A stretch of DNA of 64,000 nt from positions 235,241-299,240 of the forward strand of contig NZ_JAYKPK010000005.1 of assembly GCF_035117555.1 (NCBI RefSeq), in the 5' to 3' direction. Source of the DNA: Yoonia sp035117555. GTDB lineage: Bacteria > Pseudomonadota > Alphaproteobacteria > Rhodobacterales > Rhodobacteraceae. Shown in pieces: positions 34,176 through 42,127 of this stretch. The stretch's first letter is position 1. Every line of letters starts with the position of its first letter. The position numbers were made by a program, and so were the translations under genes. Under the pieces are notes generated by a model that was given only the letters and a program-made list of their open reading frames with translations, was not told the DNA's origin and did not search any database.

Positions 34176-37100
34176 TTACCCCTGCAGCGACCGCACCCCG
34201 ATATCGCCCTCCTCACGCGCCTGCATGGCCAGCACGGCGGCATGGCTGGCGGCGGCGGTGGTGAAATAGGGGATCTTGTCGTAAAGGGCGACGGCGCGGA
34301 TATCGCGGCTGTCCTCGACCGCTTGCGAGCCTTCGGTGGTGTTGAAAACCAGCGCGATATGGCCGTCTTTCAGACGGTCGACGATGGTCAGCCCGCCTTC
34401 GTAGACTTTGTTGACGATTTCGCAATCGATCTGGTGTTCCGTGAGCCAAGCGGCGGTGCCGCGTGTCGCCACGATCTGAAATCCGAGCGAGAGGAGGATT
34501 TTGCCCGCTTCCACCATATCCGCTGTCTTGTCCTCATCGCGGATCGAAATGAACACGGTGCCTTGCGTGGGCAGGTTGGTGCCAGCGCCCATCTGCGCCT
34601 TGAGGAAGGCACGGGGGAAGGAGCGGTCCCAGCCCATGACTTCACCGGTGGAGCGCATTTCGGGACCAAGGATCGTATCGACACCGGGGAAACGGGCGAA
34701 GGGAAGCACCGCCTCTTTCACCGAGAACCACGGCGTGTTTGGATCGGCGAGCGTGAAAGCATCGCCCAAAGGCAGCACATCCATCGGGTTTTCCGTGACC
34801 GGATAAGGCGCGCGCAGCGGGAAGTTGGACAAAGGCTCGCCCGCCATCAGCCGTGCGGCGATGGAGGCGATAGCGCTATCCGTCGCTTTGGCCACGAATG
34901 GCACGGTGCGGGATGCGCGGGGGTTCACCTCGATCAGGTAGACTTCTTCGTTTTTCACGGCGAACTGGATGTTCATCAGGCCCACGACCTGCAAGGCCAG
35001 TGCCAGCTTTTCGGTCTGGCTGCGGATTTCGGCGATCATTGCCGCCGACAGCGAATAGGGCGGCAGGGAACAGGCGCTGTCGCCGGAATGCACACCCGCT
35101 TCTTCGATATGCTGCATGATGCCGGCGACATGGGTGTTTTTGCCGTCGGACAGGCAATCCACGTCCACCTCCACAGCACCCGACAGATAGCTGTCGAGCA
35201 GAACGGGGCTGTCGCCGGAGACGACTACGGCTTCGGAGATATAGCGTTCCAGCTGCGCCTGATCGCGCACGATCTCCATCGCGCGGCCGCCCAGCACATA
35301 GGACGGGCGGATCACGAGGGGGAAGCCGATGGTTTTGGCAATCTCGAACGCTTCAGCATCTGAATGGGCAATGCCGTTGACGGGCTGTTTCAGCCCGAGC
35401 TTTTCGACCAATTGCTGGAACCGCTCCCGGTCTTCGGCCAGATCGATGGCGTCGGGGGTCGTGCCAAGGATCGGAATGCCCGCGTCATGCAAGGCATTGG
35501 CGAGCTTCAGCGGTGTCTGGCCGCCGAATTGCACGATCACACCGTGCAGCACACCGTTTTCCTGCTCAACCCGCAGGATTTCCATGACGTGTTCAAAGGT
35601 CAGCGGTTCGAAATAAAGCCGGTCCGAGGTGTCATAATCGGTCGATACCGTTTCGGGGTTGCAGTTGATCATGATCGTCTCATAGCCCTGATCGGTCAGG
35701 GCATAACAGGCGTGACAGCAGCAATAATCAAATTCAATCCCCTGCCCGATCCGGTTCGGGCCACCGCCGAGGATGACGACCTTTTTACGGTCAGACGGAC
35801 GCGCCTCGCATTCCACATCGCCCATGACGGGGGTTTCATAGGTGGAATACATATAGGGTGTCTGCGCCTCGAATTCCGCGCCGCAGGTGTCGATGCGTTT
35901 GAACACGGCGGTGACGCCAAGATTGTGGCGGGCGCGGCGGACGTTGTCTTCGGTCCTGCCGGTCAGCGTGGCAAGGCGGGCATCGGTAAAGCCCATCATC
36001 TTAATCTTGCGCAGGCCGGTTTCCGTCACAGGCAGGCCGTTTTTGCGGATCTCAGCCTCTGCCTCGATGATTTCGCGGATACGGGCGAGGAACCAAGGGT
36101 CGAATTTGGTCACCGCATGGATGTCATCATCGGACATGCCGTGGCGCATGGCTTGCGCGATCACGCGGATGCGGTCGGGGGTTTGCTGGGCCAGCGCCTT
36201 GGTGATGGCTGCGGCATCGGGCGCGCCGGGGATGGTGATTTCGTCAAAACCGGTCAGGCCGGTTTCTAAGGAGGCCAGCGCCTTTTGCATCGATTCGTGG
36301 AAGGTGCGGCCAATCGCCATCGCCTCGCCCACGGATTTCATGGCGGTGGTCAGGTGCGGTTCGGAGCCTGCGAATTTCTCAAAGGCGAAGCGGGGGATTT
36401 TGGTGACGACATAATCGATGGTCGGTTCGAACGATGCGGGCGTGACGCCGGTGATGTCGTTGTCGAGCTCATCGAGGGTATAGCCCACGGCGAGTTTCGC
36501 GGCGATTTTCGCAATCGGGAAACCGGTGGCTTTGGAGGCGAGTGCCGATGACCGCGACACCCGCGGGTTCATCTCGATCACCACCATCCGGCCATCGGCG
36601 GGGTTGATCGCCCATTGCACGTTCGACCCACCCGTCTCGACCCCGATTTCGCGCAGAATGGCGATGCTGCCGTTGCGCATGATCTGATATTCCTTGTCGG
36701 TCAGCGTCAGCGCGGGCGCGACGGTGATACTGTCGCCAGTATGCACGCCCATCGGATCGACGTTCTCAATCGCGCAAACGATAATGGCATTGTCGGCTTT
36801 GTCGCGCACCACCTCCATCTCGAACTCTTTCCAGCCGAGCAGGGATTCATCGACGAGGATCTGACCAACGGGGGACGCTTCCATGCCCGTGCGGCAATAA
36901 TATTCATATTGTTCACGGTTATAGGCGACGCCGCCGCCCGTGCCGCCAAGGGTAAAGGCCGGGCGGATGATCGCGGGCAGGCCCACATATTCGATGGCGT
37001 CGATGGCCAGTTGCAGGCCCGCCTTGATGTCGCGCTTGCCGTTGTCCATCTTTGGGGCGGTGATGATTGTGGCTTTGGGGTTTTCGATCCCGAGCCGGTC

Positions 37101-37508
37101 CATCGCTTCGCGGAACAGCTTGCGGTCCTCGGCCATTTCAATGGCTTCGCGTTTCGCGCCGATCATCTCGACCCCGAATTTTTCCAGCACGCCCATATCG
37201 GCCAGCGCCAGCGAGGTGTTCAGGCCAGTTTGCCCGCCCATGGTGGGCAGCAATGCATCGGGGCGTTCTTTTTCGATGATCTTGGCGACGATTTCAGGTG
37301 TGATCGGTTCGATATAGGTGGCATCGGCCAGACCCGGATCGGTCATGATCGTGGCGGGGTTGGAGTTGACGAGGATGACGCGATAGCCTTCCTCGCGCAG
37401 CGCCTTGCAGGCTTGCGCACCGGAATAGTCAAACTCGCAGGCTTGCCCGATGATGATGGGCCCCGCGCCGATGATCATGATGGATTTGATGTCGGTCCGC
37501 TTTGGCAT
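34176..37508 (-). CDS. carB: Carbamoyl phosphate synthase large subunit
   Basis: ATP-grasp enzyme making carbamoyl phosphate from bicarbonate and ammonia for arginine and pyrimidine synthesis; works with CarA, not in this window. 1110 residues. N-half starts IMIIGAGPIIIGQACEFDYSG; an equivalent VVILGGGPNRIGQGIEFDYC begins the second half near residue 590. ATP-grasp blocks TLGGTGGG and VLGGRAMEIV are present, and the C-terminal allosteric domain includes ATRGTAAWL. Its last ~20 codons are duplicated at 33260. Confidence 0.97.
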   Translation of the reverse strand: MPKRTDIKSIMIIGAGPIIIGQACEFDYSGAQACKALREEGYRVILVNSNPATIMTDPGLADATYIEPITPEIVAKIIEKERPDALLPTMGGQTGLNTSLALADMGVLEKFGVEMIGAKREAIEMAEDRKLFREAMDRLGIENPKATIITAPKMDNGKRDIKAGLQLAIDAIEYVGLPAIIRPAFTLGGTGGGVAYNREQYEYYCRTGMEASPVGQILVDESLLGWKEFEMEVVRDKADNAIIVCAIENVDPMGVHTGDSITVAPALTLTDKEYQIMRNGSIAILREIGVETGGSNVQWAINPADGRMVVIEMNPRVSRSSALASKATGFPIAKIAAKLAVGYTLDELDNDITGVTPASFEPTIDYVVTKIPRFAFEKFAGSEPHLTTAMKSVGEAMAIGRTFHESMQKALASLETGLTGFDEITIPGAPDAAAITKALAQQTPDRIRVIAQAMRHGMSDDDIHAVTKFDPWFLARIREIIEAEAEIRKNGLPVTETGLRKIKMMGFTDARLATLTGRTEDNVRRARHNLGVTAVFKRIDTCGAEFEAQTPYMYSTYETPVMGDVECEARPSDRKKVVILGGGPNRIGQGIEFDYCCCHACYALTDQGYETIMINCNPETVSTDYDTSDRLYFEPLTFEHVMEILRVEQENGVLHGVIVQFGGQTPLKLANALHDAGIPILGTTPDAIDLAEDRERFQQLVEKLGLKQPVNGIAHSDAEAFEIAKTIGFPLVIRPSYVLGGRAMEIVRDQAQLERYISEAVVVSGDSPVLLDSYLSGAVEVDVDCLSDGKNTHVAGIMQHIEEAGVHSGDSACSLPPYSLSAAMIAEIRSQTEKLALALQVVGLMNIQFAVKNEEVYLIEVNPRASRTVPFVAKATDSAIASIAARLMAGEPLSNFPLRAPYPVTENPMDVLPLGDAFTLADPNTPWFSVKEAVLPFARFPGVDTILGPEMRSTGEVMGWDRSFPRAFLKAQMGAGTNLPTQGTVFISIRDEDKTADMVEAGKILLSLGFQIVATRGTAAWLTEHQIDCEIVNKVYEGGLTIVDRLKDGHIALVFNTTEGSQAVEDSRDIRAVALYDKIPYFTTAAASHAAVLAMQAREEGDIGVRSLQG

Positions 37509-37595
37509 CGCCCTGCCCCCTGATGTGCAAATTGTCGTGGGTTATAGGGATGGCGCGCGCAGGTGCAAGGCTTAGCTTGGCGGATATGGTGTAAA

Positions 37596-37637
37596 GTCAA
37601 AATCAGCAGATTTTGACGCCTCCGGCGGGAGTATTTT
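37596..37637 (+). repeat. Hairpin followed by dispersed element, GAGTATTT subtype
   Basis: GTCAAAATC/GATTTTGAC (37596-37617, perfect 9-bp stem, 4-nt loop) runs directly into GCCTCCGGCGGGAGTATTTT (37618-37637) and CAAAGCGAAG. The only copy in the window not placed just after a same-strand stop; it lies between the divergent carB and aspS. Confidence 0.6.
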
Positions 37638-37656
37638 AACCAAAGCGAAGCAATGG

Positions 37657-37685
37657 TTGACATAGGTCGGGCAAAGGGGTGTATC
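37657..37685 (+). promoter_or_regulatory. Predicted sigma70-type promoter for aspS
   Basis: TTGACA (37657-37662), 17-nt spacer, TGTATC (37680-37685); start would lie near 37692, leaving a leader of about 28 nt before the aspS ATG. Confidence 0.65.
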
Positions 37686-37719
37686 GGGCCTGCCCGTATT
37701 TTCGCCAAAGGACCATCCC

Positions 37720-39498
37720 ATGCACGCCTATCGCAGCCATACCTGTGCCGATCTGACCGCCGCCGATGTCGGCAAAACCGTGCGCCTGTCCGGTTGGGTC
37801 AATCGGGTGCGCGATCACGGCGGCATCCTGTTCATCGATCTGCGCGACCATTACGGCATCACGCAAGTGTTGTGTGACCCTGATTCTGCGGTCTTTGCCG
37901 AGGTGGAAAAGGTGCGGTCGGAATATTGTATCCGCATCGATGGCGAAGTCGTGGCGCGCAGCCCTGAACTGGTCAATGCCAAGCTGCCCACCGGCGAGGT
38001 CGAGGTGTTCATCCGCGATATCGAAGTGCTGGGCGCGGCCAAGGAATTGCCGCTGATGGTGTTCGGCGATCAGGAATATCCCGAAGAAACGCGCCTGAAA
38101 TACCGCTATCTCGACCTGCGGCGCGAGGCGATGCAGAGCAATATGAAACTGCGCTCTGACGTTGTGGCCTCCATGCGCCGGCGGATGTGGGACAAGGGGT
38201 TCCGCGAATATCAGACGCCGATTATTACGGCGTCCAGCCCCGAAGGTGCGCGGGATTTTCTGGTGCCGTCGCGTCTGCACCCCGGCAAATTCTATGCGCT
38301 GCCGCAGGCGCCGCAGCAGTTCAAGCAGCTGATCATGGTCAGCGGCTATGATAAGTACTTCCAGATCGCGCCCTGTTTCCGCGATGAAGATCCCCGCGCG
38401 GACCGGTCGCCCACCGATTTCTACCAGTTGGATCTGGAGATGTCGTTCGTCACTCAGCAGGATGTGTTCGACACGATCCAGCCGGTGATCGGCGGGATTT
38501 TCGAGGAATTCGGCGGCGGGCGCAAAGTGGACCAGACCTGGGAGCAGATTTCCTACAAGGACGCCGCCCTGTGGTACGGCACCGACAAGCCCGATCTGCG
38601 CAACCCGATCAAGATGCAGGTTGTGTCGGATCATTTCCGTGACAGCGGTTTTGCGATTTTTGCCAAGCTGCTGGAGCAGGACGGTACCGAAATCCGCGCG
38701 ATTCCGGCGCCCACCGGCGGGTCGCGCAAGTTTTGTGACCGCATGAATGCCTTTGCCCAGAAAGAAGGGTTGCCGGGGATGGGGTATATCTTCTGGCGCG
38801 ATCAGGGTGAGGGGATGGAGGCCGCAGGCCCGCTCGCCAAAAACATCGGGCCGGAACGCACCGAGGCGATCCGCCAGCAATTGGGTCTGGGGCTGGGCGA
38901 TGCGGCATTCTTCCTTGGCGGCAAGCCCAAGGCGTTTGAGGCTGTGGCGGGGCGTGCGCGCACTGTCATCGGTGACGAGTTGGGCCTGACCGACACGGAC
39001 CGTTTCGCCTTTGCCTGGATCGTGGATTTCCCGATCTATGAAAAGGATGCGGAAACCGGCAAGATCGATTTTGAGCACAACCCGTTTTCCATGCCGCAAG
39101 GCGGGATGGAGGCGTTGCAGGGTGATCCGATGGATGTGCGGGGCTATCAATATGATCTGGCCTGCAACGGCTATGAGCTGGTGTCGGGTGCGATCCGCAA
39201 CCACAAGCCAGAGATCATGTTCAAAGCCTTCGAGATTGCGGGTTACGGCGAGGAAGAGGTGCGCAAGCGGTTCGGTGGCATGGTCAATGCGTTCCAATAT
39301 GGCGCGCCGCCGCATGGTGGCTGTGCGGCAGGGATTGACCGGATCGTCATGCTGCTGGCCAATGCGTCCAACATCCGCGAAGTCATCATGTTCCCGATGA
39401 ACCAGCGTGCCGAAGATTTGATGATGGGCGCGCCATCCGAGCCGATGAACGAACAATTGCGCGAATTGCGCCTGCGCGTGCTGCCGCCCGAAAGCTGA
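37720..39498 (+). CDS. aspS: Aspartyl-tRNA synthetase
   Basis: Class IIb synthetase. 592 residues, bacterial type with the GAD insertion. N-terminal OB fold (LSGWVNRVRDHGG), motif 2 in FRDEDPRADRSPTDFYQLD near residue 220, motif 3 in GCAAGIDRIVMLL near residue 530. Many alphaproteobacterial AspRS are non-discriminating and also charge tRNA-Asn when GatCAB is present; sequence alone does not settle that here. Confidence 0.96.
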   Translation: MHAYRSHTCADLTAADVGKTVRLSGWVNRVRDHGGILFIDLRDHYGITQVLCDPDSAVFAEVEKVRSEYCIRIDGEVVARSPELVNAKLPTGEVEVFIRDIEVLGAAKELPLMVFGDQEYPEETRLKYRYLDLRREAMQSNMKLRSDVVASMRRRMWDKGFREYQTPIITASSPEGARDFLVPSRLHPGKFYALPQAPQQFKQLIMVSGYDKYFQIAPCFRDEDPRADRSPTDFYQLDLEMSFVTQQDVFDTIQPVIGGIFEEFGGGRKVDQTWEQISYKDAALWYGTDKPDLRNPIKMQVVSDHFRDSGFAIFAKLLEQDGTEIRAIPAPTGGSRKFCDRMNAFAQKEGLPGMGYIFWRDQGEGMEAAGPLAKNIGPERTEAIRQQLGLGLGDAAFFLGGKPKAFEAVAGRARTVIGDELGLTDTDRFAFAWIVDFPIYEKDAETGKIDFEHNPFSMPQGGMEALQGDPMDVRGYQYDLACNGYELVSGAIRNHKPEIMFKAFEIAGYGEEEVRKRFGGMVNAFQYGAPPHGGCAAGIDRIVMLLANASNIREVIMFPMNQRAEDLMMGAPSEPMNEQLRELRLRVLPPES

Positions 39499-39568
39499 GG
39501 ACGCGGGGTCGCGGTGGACATTGCTGTCGCCGCGACCCTAATCTAATCTGCGCATCAGGGGGGCCTTC

Positions 39569-40687
39569 ATGCATCACGCAGCGATTACCGGAACCGGTGT
39601 GTTCACGCCGTCACAAGTGATTACCAATGATGAATTGGTCATCGCCTTCAACGCCCATGCCGATCTGTGGAATGCCGACCATGCGGATGCGATTGCCGCG
39701 GGCGAGGTGGCGGCCAAGCCGCATAGTTCCGCCGATTTCATCCTTGCCGCTTCGGGGATCGAGCAGCGGTTCGTGCTGGATAAATCCGGGCTGATGGACC
39801 CTGCCCGCATGTTCCCGCGCCTGCCACAGCGGCCGGATGACGCGCCGGGCTATATGGCGGAAATCGGGGTTGATGCCGCGCGCAAGGCGCTGGCGATGGC
39901 GGGTGTGGATGCGGGCGATGTCGATCTGGTGATCTGTGCCGCGTCCAATATGGAACGCGCCTATCCGGCGATTGGTGTGGAAATTCAGCAGCTGCTGGGT
40001 GCCGGTGGTTTTGCCTTTGACATGAATGTCGCCTGTTCCAGTGCCACTTTCGGCATCCAGACAGCGGCGGATATGATCCGTGCCGGGTCGATCCGCCGCG
40101 CGCTGGTGGTCAACCCCGAGATTTGCAGTGCCCATCTGGAATGGCGCGACCGCGACTGTCATTTCATCTTTGGCGATGTGGCGACGGCGACCTTGCTTGA
40201 ACGCGATGAAGGGCTGGAAGGGCCGCATTTCAAGGTGATCTCCACCCGCTGTGCGACGCAATTCAGCAATAATATCCGCAACAACAACGGCTATCTGCGC
40301 CGCACCCATGATGCGATGGACGACCGCCGCGACATGCAATTCATGCAAAACGGGCGCAAGGTGTTCAAAGAGGTGCTGCCGCTGGTCAGCGACCATATCG
40401 CCGCCCATCTGGCGGATGCTGGCGTGGTGCCGGATGATTTGCGCCGCCTTTGGCTGCATCAGGCGAACAAGACGATGAACGATTACATCGGCCGCAAGGT
40501 GCTGGGCCGCGTGCCGGAACCGGCAGAGCAGCCCAATATCCTGCAGGATTACGCCAACACGTCATCAGCGGGGTCGATCATCGCTTTTGCGCAGAATTCC
40601 AATGATCTGGTGGCGGGCGACAAAGGGCTGATCTGTTCGTTTGGCGCGGGCTATTCGGTGGGGTCGGTCATTCTGGAACGCGCCTAA
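39569..40687 (+). CDS. Beta-ketoacyl-ACP synthase III-like enzyme
   Basis: 372 residues, thiolase superfamily. MNVACSSATFG places the nucleophilic Cys at residue 156, WLHQANK gives the His and DYANTSSAGS the Asn, the complete KAS III triad. It is longer than housekeeping FabH (~320), with an N-terminal insertion at about residues 30-95. Not in a fab cluster, so it may prime a special acyl chain. Tail-to-tail 4-nt overlap with arsH. Confidence 0.85.
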   Translation: MHHAAITGTGVFTPSQVITNDELVIAFNAHADLWNADHADAIAAGEVAAKPHSSADFILAASGIEQRFVLDKSGLMDPARMFPRLPQRPDDAPGYMAEIGVDAARKALAMAGVDAGDVDLVICAASNMERAYPAIGVEIQQLLGAGGFAFDMNVACSSATFGIQTAADMIRAGSIRRALVVNPEICSAHLEWRDRDCHFIFGDVATATLLERDEGLEGPHFKVISTRCATQFSNNIRNNNGYLRRTHDAMDDRRDMQFMQNGRKVFKEVLPLVSDHIAAHLADAGVVPDDLRRLWLHQANKTMNDYIGRKVLGRVPEPAEQPNILQDYANTSSAGSIIAFAQNSNDLVAGDKGLICSFGAGYSVGSVILERA

Positions 40688-41394
40688 CCGCTGACGCGGT
40701 CATGCACGTCCTGCAGGGTTTCGACCCGTTCAGAATAGCGATCCGTCAGCATTTTGTCGCGGCTGCGTGTCATCAGGGTGAAGCGGGCGAGTTCCTCCAT
40801 CACATCGACGATCCGGTTGTAAAGGGGGGAGGGTTTCATCCGCCCACCCTCAAACTCTTTGAACGCCATCGGGACAGAGGATTGGTTGGGGATCGTGATC
40901 AGCCGCATCCAGCGCCCCAATATGCGCAACTGATTGACTGTGTTGAAAGATTGCGACCCGCCAGAGACCTGCATCACCGCCAAAGTCTTGCCCTGCGTCG
41001 GGCGGATGCCGCCAATGGGCGACAGCGGCAGCCAGTCGATCTGCGCTTTCATGATCGCTGTCATCGCACCATGCCGCTCGGGGCTGGACCAGACCATGCC
41101 TTCGGACCAGAGCACCAATTCACGCAATTCGGCAACCTTGGGGTGGGTTGCATCGACGCCATCATCGGGCAGCGGCAGGCCTGCGGGGTCGAACATCCGC
41201 GTCTCGCAGCCCAAGGCGCGCAGCACGCGCGCGCCCTCTTCCGCGCAGAGGCGGGAATAGCTGACCGGGCGGAGCGATCCGTAAAGCAACAGGATGCGCG
41301 GCGGATGGCCCGGATCACCCGGCCCGGCCAAAGCGGCATGATCCAGCGGCTGCAAGGCACCGGGCATGATGTTGGGAAGATCTGTCAGGTCCAT
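40684..41394 (-). CDS. arsH: ArsH-type NADPH-dependent FMN reductase
   Basis: 236 residues from the ATG at 41394 (GAAAGG nine nt upstream; the ATG at 41403 abuts the Shine-Dalgarno). LLYGSLRPVSYSR is the flavodoxin-like phosphate loop, WSSPERHGAMTAIMKAQIDW and VSGGSQSFN complete the ArsH signature. ArsH oxidises organoarsenicals or reduces quinones; no other ars gene is nearby. Confidence 0.88.
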   Translation of the reverse strand: MDLTDLPNIMPGALQPLDHAALAGPGDPGHPPRILLLYGSLRPVSYSRLCAEEGARVLRALGCETRMFDPAGLPLPDDGVDATHPKVAELRELVLWSEGMVWSSPERHGAMTAIMKAQIDWLPLSPIGGIRPTQGKTLAVMQVSGGSQSFNTVNQLRILGRWMRLITIPNQSSVPMAFKEFEGGRMKPSPLYNRIVDVMEELARFTLMTRSRDKMLTDRYSERVETLQDVHDRVSG

Positions 41395-41499
41395 GGCTTG
41401 CATCCTTTCGTCTTGGTCAGGACCTAGCAGATTGCAGCGGGAGGAAAAGACCTGTCCGTCCCTCTTGCCATCACGTCTGTCACGGGGCTAATCAGCCGC

Positions 41500-42081
41500 A
41501 TGGCAAAGCTCTATTTCAATTACTCGACCATGAACGCGGGCAAATCGACTGTCCTGTTGCAGGCGTCGCATAATTACATCGAACGCGGCATGCAGACCTA
41601 TCTGATGATCGCGCAGCTCGACAATCGCGCGGGGCATGGACGGATCGGCAGCCGCATCGGGATTGGTGCCGATGCCGACACCTTTGCCCCCGGTGAAGAT
41701 CTGTTCGCCAAGATCCAGGCGCGGCTGGCTGCTGGCCCCTGTGCCTGCGTTTTCATCGACGAGGCGCAGTTTCTGGATAAAGATCAGGTCTGGCAACTGG
41801 CGCGCGCGGTGGATGATCTGAACGTGCCGATCATGACATTCGGGCTACGGGTGGATTTTCTGGGGGAATTGTTTCCCGGCTCAGCCGCGCTGCTGGCACT
41901 GGCCGATGAAATGCGCGAGGTCCGCACGATCTGCCATTGCGGCAAGAAGGCGACGATGGTGGTGCGCAAGGATGCCGAAGGGCGGGTGTTATCCTCGGGC
42001 GATCAGATCGTGATTGGGGGAAATGATCGCTATGTCTCGCTCTGTCGGCGGCATTGGCGGGCGGAGATGGGTCAGGATTAA
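41500..42081 (+). CDS. tdk: Thymidine kinase
   Basis: Type II thymidine kinase of nucleoside salvage. 193 residues. P-loop STMNAGKST near residue 9, FIDEAQFL near residue 85, lasso-domain zinc ligands in CHCGKKA and LCRRHW. Independent of neighbours; convergent with priA. Confidence 0.95.
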   Translation: MAKLYFNYSTMNAGKSTVLLQASHNYIERGMQTYLMIAQLDNRAGHGRIGSRIGIGADADTFAPGEDLFAKIQARLAAGPCACVFIDEAQFLDKDQVWQLARAVDDLNVPIMTFGLRVDFLGELFPGSAALLALADEMREVRTICHCGKKATMVVRKDAEGRVLSSGDQIVIGGNDRYVSLCRRHWRAEMGQD

Positions 42082-42090
42082 GAACTTTTA

Positions 42091-42125
42091 TGCCTCCGGC
42101 GGGGATATTTGGGCTCCGACGATTG
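42091..42125 (+). repeat. Stop-proximal dispersed element, GATATTT subtype
   Basis: TGCCTCCGGCGGGGATATTT followed by GGGCTCCGACGATTG, starting 9 nt after the tdk stop and matching the copy after pcs (47531) closely, including preceding AACTTT. Confidence 0.7.
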
Positions 42126-42127
42126 GG

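Noticed and set aside
34242..35363. 373-codon plus-strand frame opposite carB
   Set aside because: Antisense shadow; carB ATP-grasp and allosteric segments occupy this stretch.
37636..39456. 606-codon minus-strand frame opposite aspS
   Set aside because: His/Arg-rich shadow translation without motifs; aspS motifs on the other strand are unambiguous.
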